Shown here piece by piece: positions 1 to 6,727 of a stretch of 12,036 nucleotides of DNA (its first letter is position 1; each line of letters starts with the position of its first letter). The DNA lies in contig DAIDLK010000016.1 in NCBI GenBank assembly GCA_027449525.1, forward strand, positions 1 to 12,036, read 5' to 3'. The translations under genes were made by a program, and so were the position numbers. The notes under the pieces are model-generated. The model did not search any database. It was given only the letters and a program-made list of their open reading frames with translations, and was not told the origin of the DNA. Source of the stretch: Legionellaceae bacterium. GTDB taxonomy: Bacteria; Pseudomonadota; Gammaproteobacteria; Legionellales; Legionellaceae.

Positions 1-425
1 CCGAGTATATTTTAGGTTATACCTGTGTGAATGATTTATCGGACCGTTACTGGCAATTCGAAACACAAGATAAACAATTTACCAAAGGCAAGAGTTTTGA
101 TCATGCTGCCCCCATCGGTCCGTACCTGGTTACCCGTGATGAAGTGCTTGACGCCAATAATTTAGTGATTAAATTGTGGGTGAATGATCAATTACGACAA
201 GATTTTAGCACGAAAGATTACATTCATGCTGATAAAGACGTGGTGAGTTACGTCAGCCAATTTTTTACCCTGTACCCCGGCGATGTGATTTCCATGGGCT
301 CAGGTCCAGGTAATGCAATTGCTTGGGGTGATGATGCTTACCTGAAACCTAATGACGAAGTAAGATTAGAAATCGCTGGTTTAGGACAACAAAAGCAGCT
401 AGTTATGCTTGAGAGTTTAGTCTAG
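1..425 (+). CDS. Fumarylacetoacetate hydrolase (FAH) family protein, 3' part
   Basis: This is the C-terminal part of an FAH-fold enzyme. The reading frame is open from base 3 and the start lies left of the window; the GTG at 27 is internal, because the residues before it (EYILGYTCVND) already match the family block usually seen as GYTxxNDxSxRD. The family covers metal-dependent hydrolases, decarboxylases and isomerases acting on 2-oxo acids, such as acylpyruvases and 2-hydroxyhepta-2,4-dienedioate isomerase. Other family signs are the IGPYLVTRDEV block, the GDVISMGSGPGNA turn (often G-TPxGVG or GSPxGNG in relatives) and the closing LKPNDEVRLEIAGLGQQ strand. The substrate cannot be told from this fragment, and the metal-binding acidic residues are mostly outside the window. 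The gene ends in TAG and its last 23 bases overlap the end of the convergent hemY. Confidence 0.85.
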   Translation, partial: EYILGYTCVNDLSDRYWQFETQDKQFTKGKSFDHAAPIGPYLVTRDEVLDANNLVIKLWVNDQLRQDFSTKDYIHADKDVVSYVSQFFTLYPGDVISMGSGPGNAIAWGDDAYLKPNDEVRLEIAGLGQQKQLVMLESLV

Positions 426-837
426 CTAAGGCCCGTCGAAGCCCTTCGCGGTACGTACTGCAAGCGCCAGAGGTGTCTTTGATTTCATCGAGCAATTGCC
501 CCAAAGCAAAATAAGCTTCTGGTGTGTTGCTGATATCGAGACTTTGTTTTAAAGCCCGTTTTCGCGCTAGAAATTTCTTCCGCTGCGCGTGGCGTAATCG
601 TCGTTGAATAAACCACTGATTCCAGCGGTGGGGTATATGAATGACCCAAGTTAGGGATAACAAACTCATTTGAAAAATGAAAAATACGGTCACAACAGTA
701 ACCAGTAAAGTCCATACGGTTGCCTCGATGGTCCAGTGATTAATTGCAATGAGCACGTAGCCAGGATCGTCATGTAGTTGGATCCCGAGCCAAACGGAAC
801 ACAGTAACAGAAGGAAAATAAATAGGGTGCGAATCAC
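403..837 (-). CDS. hemY: Miniature HemY (haem-biosynthesis-associated membrane protein), apparently missing its TPR middle
   Basis: HemY is an inner-membrane protein encoded at the end of hemCDXY operons and normally has about 400 residues: two N-terminal membrane helices followed by a tetratricopeptide-repeat region. Here it has 144. Residues 1-66 are typical, with helix 1 (about 3-21), the DPGYVLI motif at 24-30, and helix 2 (about 39-60), followed by a basic stretch (70-94, rich in R and K). Directly after that comes LKQSLDISNTPEAYFALGQL and then YREGL (129-133), which resembles the last TPR of full-length HemY. The simplest reading is an in-frame internal deletion near residues 88-97. The start is GTG, overlapping the hemX stop (GTGA), with a good AAAGGAG six bases upstream. 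The distal end overlaps the convergent FAH gene by 23 bases. Family assignment is firm, but function is uncertain. A naturally short lineage-specific form is the alternative. Confidence 0.8.
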   Translation of the reverse strand: MIRTLFIFLLLLCSVWLGIQLHDDPGYVLIAINHWTIEATVWTLLVTVVTVFFIFQMSLLSLTWVIHIPHRWNQWFIQRRLRHAQRKKFLARKRALKQSLDISNTPEAYFALGQLLDEIKDTSGACSTYREGLRRALARLNSQA

Positions 838-1844
838 GGCGTACTCCTTTGGTTGACTGCACTGTTTGAGCGCGTCAGTTGATTCAAGCTGACTAACGAG
901 TGTTGCGGAATTACGGCTTTAAATTCTAAAGATACCGCTTGTAAGGGGGTCATAAGGCCCAGAATGGTTTGTGTTTCTTGGCTATTTTGACCAAAAATTG
1001 CTGGTACCTGCTGCACAGTTTGTTGAAGAGCAAAGTGATAAACTCCATTATTGCGTTGCAGGACAGCCCATTGGGCTGTTTGTAAGCTAATACGAATGCT
1101 TTCGCGCTGCATGCTTTTATACGCTGGAGTCAGTAATGGCTCCAGTGGATCGTTGCGGTAACGAATAACGAAAAAATGCTGTAAATTGTTTAAATCCGCT
1201 TGCAGACGTTTTCGCCAAGTGGTTGCAGGTCCTGGCTTAGTTTGCAGCGCCGGGCTTAGCGGGGTTGGATAGCGGTCAAATGAGTGTTTCATCACGAGTT
1301 GTTGTATTGCGTCTAGCTGGCTGAGCAAACCAATTTGGTCCAATACCGGTGCGCTGCGTTGCTCAGTAATATCCTCGGCTAATGCTTGGCGAACTGGAGA
1401 TAAGGAAGGATCTTGCGATTGTGCGAGGAACCGATCGGCTTGCTCGAGCAGGCCAAGCGTGCTTGCTCGATCAGTGCCCCAATAGGCATTCATCTGCGCC
1501 AACTCAAGCGCATAATGTGCTTTTAAGATAAGCCATTCGGTGGAAAGATCATGAATTGGATTCTGAGCCAGTTGAATCTGTTGGTCTAATTGATGCAGAG
1601 CCGATTGCACTTTCGTTTGTTGCTGCTGTTGGCTGAGGGTTAGCGCCTGAAGTTGCAGGCCATTCTGGTCGAGTAATTTAGCAAATTCTTTCAGTCGCTG
1701 TGTTTGTTGTTGATCGTTACGTAGGATGATACGTTCTGCTTGCCAAATAGAATAGATGCTAGCGCTAATAATGACCACGGTGATGATGTTCAGTAGGTTT
1801 TTGAGTCGTTGGGTCCAATGAGTATTCCCGCTTGATTGATGCAT
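834..1844 (-). CDS. hemX: HemX, uroporphyrinogen III C-methyltransferase-like membrane protein
   Basis: HemX is a single-pass inner-membrane protein found between hemD and hemY. Despite the old annotation as a methyltransferase, family members of this type lack the SAM-binding methylase fold and the role is not settled. The protein has 336 residues: a short polar N-terminus, one membrane helix (about 17-35), then a glutamine-rich predicted coiled coil (about 45-95, with a run of five Q). A periplasmic helical region follows, with the conserved blocks EWLILKAHYALELAQ and ESIRISLQTAQWAVLQRN typical of HemX. ATG at 1844 is chosen because AAAGGA lies just upstream, inside the end of hemD, whose stop is only 4 bases before this start. 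The stop codon overlaps the hemY GTG. All of this indicates coupled translation in one transcript led by hemC. Confidence 0.88.
   Translation of the reverse strand: MHQSSGNTHWTQRLKNLLNIITVVIISASIYSIWQAERIILRNDQQQTQRLKEFAKLLDQNGLQLQALTLSQQQQQTKVQSALHQLDQQIQLAQNPIHDLSTEWLILKAHYALELAQMNAYWGTDRASTLGLLEQADRFLAQSQDPSLSPVRQALAEDITEQRSAPVLDQIGLLSQLDAIQQLVMKHSFDRYPTPLSPALQTKPGPATTWRKRLQADLNNLQHFFVIRYRNDPLEPLLTPAYKSMQRESIRISLQTAQWAVLQRNNGVYHFALQQTVQQVPAIFGQNSQETQTILGLMTPLQAVSLEFKAVIPQHSLVSLNQLTRSNSAVNQRSTP
844..850 (-). promoter_or_regulatory. Ribosome binding site fixing the GTG start of hemY
   Basis: The minus strand reads AAAGGAG, then six bases, then GTG at 837. This supports translation of the short hemY from a GTG that overlaps the hemX stop codon. 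Confidence 0.7.
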
Positions 1845-1848
1845 GCGC

Positions 1849-2613
1849 TTAGTCCTTTAAGATTGATTGCTGCAGTGCCAGCATGAGCTCATGATACGTG
1901 CAGTGAATCAGGTGTTGTACGCCCCATTGTGTTGCCGCTGCAGCCAAGCGCGGGCTAAGTACTAAAAATTGCTTACCACATAGCCAGGCGCGTGCTGCTG
2001 GTGAAGCACAATGAAATAGATGATCCAACGATCGCTGACTGGTAATGACTATCATATCGATGCCATTGCATCCAAACAAGCTTTCGAGGTTTTTTTTAGT
2101 CGCTGCAGGTGTAATGCGTCGATAAACACAGACGATGGATAAATTGGCTGCACGTTGTTGAAGTGTTTCCTCAATCATGGTCCGGCCTCGCTCTCCTTTG
2201 ATGAGCAGGATCGATTGGTCCCTAACCGTTTGTAGGCAGCTTAGGGCGAGTAATTGCTCACTGTTGGCAGTACGAGGCATGATCACAACAGTCTGGACAA
2301 ATTGATGGAACGCGTCAGCCGTGCCAAGACCAATGCAGAGGGTTTGAATGGAGTCGGGCCAGTCGCTTGGATCAATGACTTGAAAAAAATACTGCACAGC
2401 GTTTGGACTGACAAAAATTGCAGTCTGAAGGTGTGTTAAATTGGGTAACGTATGGCACCAATCGGTTGAAGATGGTTCAATCGCTAGTAAGGGTTGTTCA
2501 ATTGGGATAGCGCCAGCTTGACGCAGCGCATTGGATAAGGGAGCGGCTTGTCCCGCAGGGCGAGTATTAAGTACCCTTAAGCCCCGCCAGGTTGGCAGAT
2601 TAAGTGTTCCCAT
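1849..2613 (-). CDS. hemD: Uroporphyrinogen-III synthase
   Basis: HemD closes the linear tetrapyrrole hydroxymethylbilane into uroporphyrinogen III while inverting ring D. It is a cytosolic step shared by haem, sirohaem and cobalamin synthesis. The protein has 254 residues, the usual length. It begins with the typical RGLRVLNTRPAGQAAPL strand-helix (the family often shows VLVTRPxxQA), has an IFVSPNAVQYFF segment (SxNAV motif, about 67-77) and an LLIKGERGR segment (family pattern GxxGR), followed by VCVYRR and the IVITSQRSLDHLF segment. Overall conservation in this family is low, so the hemC neighbour adds weight. Its ATG lies 14 bases inside the end of hemC, and the ribosome site before it is weak, so translational coupling to hemC is likely. 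Confidence 0.9.
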   Translation of the reverse strand: MGTLNLPTWRGLRVLNTRPAGQAAPLSNALRQAGAIPIEQPLLAIEPSSTDWCHTLPNLTHLQTAIFVSPNAVQYFFQVIDPSDWPDSIQTLCIGLGTADAFHQFVQTVVIMPRTANSEQLLALSCLQTVRDQSILLIKGERGRTMIEETLQQRAANLSIVCVYRRITPAATKKNLESLFGCNGIDMIVITSQRSLDHLFHCASPAARAWLCGKQFLVLSPRLAAAATQWGVQHLIHCTYHELMLALQQSILKD

Positions 2614-3532
2614 ACGCTATCAGCTCGTTGGCACCGGCGGTGAGTAATGCTTTAGCACAGCGTTGTGCAAGGAGGGCTGCCTCAGCGTAAGCGCCTGTTT
2701 GTAGATTACGTACTACTTGTTTTCCGTCCGGCCTTGCAACCAGTGCTTCGAGGCGGAGTTGTGATGTAATAGGGTCAAGCTGACAATAGATACCAATTGG
2801 GGTGCGACAACTGCCGTTTAGCGCGGTATTCACTGAACGCTCTGTTTCGACACAGACTGCCGTTAACGGATGATGTAATGGTTGAATCAATTGTTGTACT
2901 AAGCTATCCCCTATACGGCATTCAATGCCAATCGCCCCTTGACCACAAGCAGGTAGCATGACGCTAGGTTCCAGCAACTGCGTGATGCGCTGCGATAAAT
3001 TCAAGCGTTTTAAACCGGCCGCCGCGAGGATAATGGCATCATAAGCGTTACCGTCTAGCTGGTTAAGTCGAGTGCCGACGTTACCGCGCAGTGGAGTAAT
3101 GCGTAGATCAGGGCGATGCTGGAGGAGTTGTGCTTGGCGGCGGAGGCTGGAAGTTCCCACGTGTGCCCCGAGCGGTAAGGCACTTAGCGTGCGGTATTGA
3201 TTGCTTACAAGCGCATCGAATGGTATGTCGCGTACGCAAATACTGACAATCGCCAATCCTTGCGGCAAATGAGCGGGCAAGTCTTTCATGGAGTGTACAG
3301 CTAAATCAGCACGTTGCGCTAATAAGGCCTCTTCAAGTTCTTTGACAAACAATCCTTTTCCGCCAATGGCTTGTAATTTATCCTGCAAAAAAACATCCCC
3401 AGTGGTTTTCATGGGGAGAATCTCAACGGAGTGAGTGGGCCAATGGTGTAATAATTGCTGGCGAACGTAATTAGCTTGCCAGAGAGCTAGCGGACTATCT
3501 CGGGTAGCAATACGCAATACCTGTCTTGACAT
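2600..3532 (-). CDS. hemC: Hydroxymethylbilane synthase (porphobilinogen deaminase)
   Basis: HemC polymerises four porphobilinogen molecules into hydroxymethylbilane in the cytosol. The protein has 310 residues, normal for the family. LRIATRDSPLALWQ (6-19) is the standard opening. Asp84 in AVHSMKDLPAHLP matches the catalytic aspartate, and Cys242 in NGSCRTPIG matches the cysteine carrying the dipyrromethane cofactor; both fall at the same positions as in the E. coli enzyme. LRGNVGTRLNQLD (148-160) carries the substrate-binding arginines. ATG at 3532 is chosen because homology starts right there. The frame stays open upstream to 3691, but those 53 codons do not resemble HemC and cross the divergent promoter region. 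It is the first gene of the hemCDXY operon. Confidence 0.96.
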   Translation of the reverse strand: MSRQVLRIATRDSPLALWQANYVRQQLLHHWPTHSVEILPMKTTGDVFLQDKLQAIGGKGLFVKELEEALLAQRADLAVHSMKDLPAHLPQGLAIVSICVRDIPFDALVSNQYRTLSALPLGAHVGTSSLRRQAQLLQHRPDLRITPLRGNVGTRLNQLDGNAYDAIILAAAGLKRLNLSQRITQLLEPSVMLPACGQGAIGIECRIGDSLVQQLIQPLHHPLTAVCVETERSVNTALNGSCRTPIGIYCQLDPITSQLRLEALVARPDGKQVVRNLQTGAYAEAALLAQRCAKALLTAGANELIAYGNT

Positions 3533-3562
3533 ATCACCAAAGGCCTTATGGATTATGCGGCC

Positions 3563-3571
3563 AGTGTAACA
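3563..3571 (-). promoter_or_regulatory. Possible extended -10 promoter for hemC
   Basis: The minus strand reads TGTTACACT, a TGn extended -10 with hexamer TACACT (4 of 6 to consensus). It would start transcription roughly 24 bases before the hemC ATG. No good -35 is visible at the usual distance. Position and motif are suggestive only. Confidence 0.3.
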
Positions 3572-3590
3572 TGAAGTACGCTCGCTTTCA

Positions 3591-3620
3591 TTGCTTGAAT
3601 AAGAGACAAAATCATGTAAT
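3591..3620 (+). promoter_or_regulatory. Possible promoter for the receiver-like gene and ftsB
   Basis: TTGCTT at 3591-3596 and TGTAAT at 3615-3620 are 18 bases apart on the plus strand, in the divergent intergenic region. A second -10-like hexamer, TAGAAT, lies at 3622-3627 without a matching -35. The assignment is weak, but some promoter must lie here, since this is the only non-coding DNA before the gene pair. Confidence 0.3.
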
Positions 3621-3673
3621 CTAGAATAAGCAGAAGACCCTAAGGATGCAACGGTGTGTGAGTAGGATAAAGA

Positions 3674-3688
3674 TTCACACAATGTGAA
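3674..3688. promoter_or_regulatory. 15-base inverted repeat before the receiver-like gene, possible operator
   Basis: TTCACA-CAA-TGTGAA is a perfect inverted repeat with 6-base arms and a 3-base centre. It lies 11 bases before the ribosome site of the receiver-like gene and downstream of its likely promoter. It could be a repressor site or a small hairpin in the leader. I do not recognise the binding protein. Confidence 0.35.
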
Positions 3689-3699
3689 CAATGATGTTC

Positions 3700-3704
3700 A
3701 GGAG
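3700..3704 (+). promoter_or_regulatory. Ribosome binding site fixing the start at 3711
   Basis: AGGAG followed by six bases and ATG at 3711. It rules out the in-frame GTG at 3684 and the ATG at 3705, neither of which has a usable site. Confidence 0.75.
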
Positions 3705-3710
3705 ATGGTC

Positions 3711-4628
3711 ATGAATTATCTTTCTATGCCAATTTGTTACTTCCCGAGTAGAGTCTTGGTACTGTGTCAAGAAGAGGACACGGCATACAAGTCATTTGTT
3801 AAGCCTGGTTCCTATGCGTTATGCCATTCAGTTGACGCCGCGGTTGAATTACTGTGCGAAATGCGTTGCGAGGCGGAGTTGCTCTCACTCCAGTGCGCGC
3901 ATCAAACCCAACAGGCCAAAGTGTTAGCTAGTTTTCTTGGAGAGGAAGATTTCGCCGCTCTACATGCTGAGGTATATAATCCTTGCCGTTTTACAGAGCT
4001 TTCTGTGGCGATCGTAGACTTAACCTGTACGGCGCTCAACGGACTAACCTTTTGTCAGCAGGTAGGGAGTCGTCAGTTAAAAAAAATCGCGTTAGTTGAT
4101 CCTGCCGATTATGCGCTAGCAGAACAAGCTCTAGCCAACAATTTCATTCAAGCGATTGTTATCAAGCAGGGCCATTGGCTCATTGAAGTGAAACGACTGA
4201 CTGAACGCCTAAAAAGCGTGTACTTTCTTGAAATGTCTGCCATGATTGCACGCGCATTGCCAGCGTCATTGCCAGCTTGTTTGTACGATCCAGGAGTGGC
4301 AGCGCATTTTGCTCAATTAAGAATTCACTATGGTTGGGTAGAATATTATTTAATTGCTTCGACTGGGGTATTTTTGGTGTTAGATGAGCATGCTTGTGCA
4401 AAGGTAGTGGTGATTCAATCCGCGCCGGTTGGCAGTCAGTTAACTGAGCTTATCTGGAAAGGCACTGCTCTTGTTGCCACACGCTTACCAGAAAATTCGC
4501 AGTATGTTGAGGCGTACGGTGATTTACCCTGTTTGCCGGCGCTGCAAGCATGGCAAGAGAACATCGTGTCTTATTGGCAATTTATGCAAGAATGGGTGTT
4601 GCCGTTAGAGGCTGAAGCATGCGTTTGA
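3711..4628 (+). CDS. Degenerate response-regulator-like protein with an unassigned C-terminal region
   Basis: This 305-residue protein opens with a receiver-like region. RVLVLCQEED (14-23) sits where receivers carry the acidic pair, but the first acidic residue is replaced by Gln. SVAIVDLTCTALNGLTFC (98-115) matches the pattern VxDxxMPxMNGLEFC and keeps the phospho-acceptor Asp (D103). KKIALVD (124-130) has Val where the switch Thr/Ser is normally found. AIVIKQ (148-153) keeps the conserved Lys (K152). The stretch between strands 2 and 3 is longer than usual. Residues from about 160 hold a helix and then a small beta region (GWVEYYLIASTGVFLVLDE) with no DNA-binding domain that I recognise. 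From memory, Legionella and relatives carry receiver proteins of this general build. No kinase is nearby. Its last 10 bases overlap ftsB, suggesting coupled translation. A role in signalling to cell division is inference only. Confidence 0.6.
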   Translation: MNYLSMPICYFPSRVLVLCQEEDTAYKSFVKPGSYALCHSVDAAVELLCEMRCEAELLSLQCAHQTQQAKVLASFLGEEDFAALHAEVYNPCRFTELSVAIVDLTCTALNGLTFCQQVGSRQLKKIALVDPADYALAEQALANNFIQAIVIKQGHWLIEVKRLTERLKSVYFLEMSAMIARALPASLPACLYDPGVAAHFAQLRIHYGWVEYYLIASTGVFLVLDEHACAKVVVIQSAPVGSQLTELIWKGTALVATRLPENSQYVEAYGDLPCLPALQAWQENIVSYWQFMQEWVLPLEAEACV

Positions 4629-4888
4629 TGGTGGTGTGTTTGCTTTGCATTGTGCTGGGTTTGCAATACAAGTTGTGGTTAGAGCACGATAGTATTATTA
4701 ACTGGTTTTATTTAGATAAAAAATTGCAAGCGCAATTAATCGAAAATAACCACTTGCGTGCCCGCAATCGAGCTTTGCAAGCCGATATAGCCGAACTCAA
4801 AGCCAACCGGCAAGCTTTAGAAGAGCATGCCCGTTTTGATTTAGGGCTAGTCAAGCAAGATGAGCTGTATTATCAGTTTGTTGATTAA
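4619..4888 (+). CDS. ftsB: Cell division protein FtsB
   Basis: FtsB is a small bitopic inner-membrane protein that joins FtsL and FtsQ in the divisome and helps activate septal peptidoglycan synthesis. The protein has 89 residues (E. coli 103): membrane helix about 3-20 ending in LQYKLW, very like the E. coli LQYSLW, then a coiled coil (about 33-68) with LRARNRALQADIAELK, and the conserved QALEEHARFDLGLVKQDELYYQ block (compare QEALEERAR...ETFYR in E. coli). ATG at 4619 has AGAGG seven bases upstream. A second ATG at 4628 overlapping the upstream stop is possible. The usual neighbours of ftsB in gammaproteobacteria, eno upstream and ispD downstream, are both absent. Its end overlaps the convergent mvaK1 end by four bases. 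Confidence 0.93.
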   Translation: MRLMVVCLLCIVLGLQYKLWLEHDSIINWFYLDKKLQAQLIENNHLRARNRALQADIAELKANRQALEEHARFDLGLVKQDELYYQFVD

Positions 4889-5772
4889 GCCCACTCAATT
4901 GGAATGAAGTTCGCCGAAAGGTCCCTCGCTAAAGGCAGCTGTTCCCATAAGCTCAAGACATAGCCGCCGTTCCCAGATCCGGTGGGTTTCACGGCCAGTG
5001 CGCCGGCTTGGCGCAGGGTGTGCATGTGGGCTGCTAAAGCAGGGGTAATCAGTCCCCAATCCAGAAAACAATCGTGCGCTTGATTGATTGCTGTAGCCAA
5101 TAATTGCTTATCTTGCTGGAGCAGGGCTTGGTGCGCTAAGGCAACACTGTGCGCCATGCGCTGATCCAATGCATCAGCCGACGCGGGGTTTTTTACTCGT
5201 TGGGTATCAAGTTGCCGAATCGACGCAGAAGTAATGCCAACTTCACCAGAGGACGATAAAATCCAGCACGGTGACCAGGTCATCGGCACCGATCGCAAGT
5301 TTCCTTGTTGAAACAACACCCCTTGCATGGCTGAAGCCCCCGCAATATCAAGCCCACTGCTTTGCCCGTGAAACAGGTTCTCCAGTTGGCGCGCGAACAG
5401 AAATACCTCGAGCGAAGGCGCATACTGAGCTTGTAGCCAGCGTGCAATTGCTACACAAAGAGCGGCTGAAGCACCCAACCCTGCTCCAAGAGGGATTTGG
5501 TTTTTAATCTTTAACAGTCCACGCGGTAGCGCCGTTGGTTGTTCGAGTTCGGCTAATCCTGCGGTAATGACGCGCCACACAATATCCGATAGATGGTCAC
5601 TTTGTAGTCCATCAGACGTTAACGTCAGTGCCGCTGTGGTGGCTTGGTATTCCAACGTCAGTTGATGACTTTTAAGCGGAAAAACTAAGGCAGGATGCCC
5701 GCGAAGCACGGCGTGCTCTCCAGCTAAAATCCATTTCCCGTGGGTAGTGGTGGTAAAATTAGAGAACATCAT
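4885..5772 (-). CDS. mvaK1: Mevalonate kinase (GHMP kinase family)
   Basis: This enzyme phosphorylates mevalonate to mevalonate 5-phosphate with ATP in the isoprenoid mevalonate pathway. The protein has 295 residues. The GHMP motifs appear in order: GKWILAGEHAVLRGHPAL (12-29), the ATP-binding glycine-rich loop PLGAGLGASAA (94-104), FHGQSSGLDIAG (134-145) with Asp142 as the likely catalytic base, and motif 3 as KPTGSGNGGYVLSL (262-275). The last differs from the commoner TGAGGGG. Mevalonate kinase is preferred over phosphomevalonate kinase because of the GEHAVL opening and the HGxSSGLD block. It overlaps mvaD by 14 bases. Two adjacent ATG codons (5772, 5769) follow a modest AGAG, so the start is uncertain by one codon. 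No other mevalonate genes (mvaS, mvaA, mvaK2, idi) lie in the window. Confidence 0.88.
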   Translation of the reverse strand: MMFSNFTTTTHGKWILAGEHAVLRGHPALVFPLKSHQLTLEYQATTAALTLTSDGLQSDHLSDIVWRVITAGLAELEQPTALPRGLLKIKNQIPLGAGLGASAALCVAIARWLQAQYAPSLEVFLFARQLENLFHGQSSGLDIAGASAMQGVLFQQGNLRSVPMTWSPCWILSSSGEVGITSASIRQLDTQRVKNPASADALDQRMAHSVALAHQALLQQDKQLLATAINQAHDCFLDWGLITPALAAHMHTLRQAGALAVKPTGSGNGGYVLSLWEQLPLARDLSANFIPIEWA

Positions 5773-6706
5773 AACGCTCTTGGTAATGCTGTAGTAAGTT
5801 GTTACGTAGCGTCTGTTGATCAGGGCGGTAGAGCAAATGAATATTAGGCCCTGCGTCCATAGTGACTAGCGGTCCGTCACCTCGTTCTCGCCATACCTGT
5901 TGTAATTCGGCTAATACTTGTTGGGTGTTGGGATTAAAATAAGAAAAAGCTGGGTTGGCCGTATGGAATAGAGCGTGCATGTCTTGAAACTCTTGCCAAC
6001 AGAGAAGGTAAGCCTCATCCCAGCGTTGTAAGTTAAGACTGCGCAACAGTGCTTCTAAGTGTTGTTCGGCGCGTTTTGCGCGACCAGGGAACTGCGGACT
6101 GGTTGACACGCGTAGATGTGCGAGACTCGATCCGACTGATTTTTCGGCTGTTTCGAGTAAAATAACCTGATGCAGCAATTTTGGATAAGGTAGAGAAACC
6201 GCTTGCACTTGTTCCGCCTGCCACAAAGCCCAGGGCGCAAAAAAGGAGCGACACGATGAGCCGGAGCCTTGCTGACTCCATGCCGCTTGGGTCAGGTGAT
6301 CAGGACAGGTGGTCTGCGTTAATTGGGCACAAGCCATGGCGGCGCATTGGGTTAGGGCCGCAAAACTTGAGGCAGAGCTGGCCAAACCAGCGCCGTGAGG
6401 AAAATTATTGCCAGAGCTAACTTGGAAGGAAGCCTGGCAATTGAATTGCCGTTTGATAAACTGTAGGTGCTGTAAAAAACGCCTAATAGCCGGCGGGGTT
6501 AGTTGAAGTGATGCTTGCGAGTTAGGTGAAGCGAGAGCTTGCCATGTGTCCTGCGGTGCATCAATTAGCTCCAAGCTTACTTCAGTGGATAGGTGGTTGA
6601 GCGTGTAGGATAGCGAGGCGTTACTCGGCGTGTTGTTACGCGTGTTACGTTTGCCCATGTATTTAATCAGAGCAATATTAGCCGGAGCTTTAGCGTACCA
6701 TTGCAT
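5759..6706 (-). CDS. mvaD: Diphosphomevalonate decarboxylase
   Basis: MvaD converts mevalonate 5-diphosphate to isopentenyl diphosphate, phosphorylating then decarboxylating in an ATP-dependent step. The protein has 315 residues, normal length. AKAPANIALIKYMGKR (5-20) is the family opening (commonly KYWGK; here Met replaces Trp). GAGLASSASSFAALT (105-119) is the phosphate-binding loop. QGSGSSCRSFF (146-156) carries the conserved Arg, and TMDAGPNIHLL (282-292) carries the catalytic Asp284. The retained Asp and Arg argue for the true decarboxylase rather than an archaeal 3-kinase relative. ATG at 6706 follows GAGGA at a spacing of nine. It begins 21 bases after queE ends and overlaps mvaK1, so the two mevalonate genes are probably on the queE transcript. 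Confidence 0.92.
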   Translation of the reverse strand: MQWYAKAPANIALIKYMGKRNTRNNTPSNASLSYTLNHLSTEVSLELIDAPQDTWQALASPNSQASLQLTPPAIRRFLQHLQFIKRQFNCQASFQVSSGNNFPHGAGLASSASSFAALTQCAAMACAQLTQTTCPDHLTQAAWSQQGSGSSCRSFFAPWALWQAEQVQAVSLPYPKLLHQVILLETAEKSVGSSLAHLRVSTSPQFPGRAKRAEQHLEALLRSLNLQRWDEAYLLCWQEFQDMHALFHTANPAFSYFNPNTQQVLAELQQVWRERGDGPLVTMDAGPNIHLLYRPDQQTLRNNLLQHYQERYDVL

Positions 6707-6727
6707 GCAATTGAGTCCTCGATTTGG

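Noticed and set aside
27..425. FAH gene beginning at GTG 27
   Set aside because: The frame is open to the left edge and the residues before the GTG fit the family, so the GTG is internal and the gene is cut by the window.
1614..1632. CAG/CTG-type repeat in hemX as a possible unstable microsatellite
   Set aside because: It is a short, imperfect run encoding five Gln within a Q-rich coiled coil; too short and interrupted to be a variable repeat.
2254..2439. 61-codon frame opposite hemD
   Set aside because: Antisense shadow of hemD without a ribosome site or recognisable domain.
3657..3679. CRP-like site TGTGA...TCACA before the receiver-like gene
   Set aside because: The half sites are 13 bases apart instead of the 6 needed for a CRP site. 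The tighter TTCACA-CAA-TGTGAA palindrome is the better signal.
3533..3691. 53-codon N-terminal extension of HemC starting at 3691
   Set aside because: The added residues do not resemble HemC, they cross the divergent promoter region and the other gene's leader, and homology begins exactly at ATG 3532 with Asp84 and Cys242 at standard positions.
5271..5507. 78-codon frame opposite mvaK1
   Set aside because: Antisense shadow of a conserved kinase gene; the composition is what the reverse of that gene gives.
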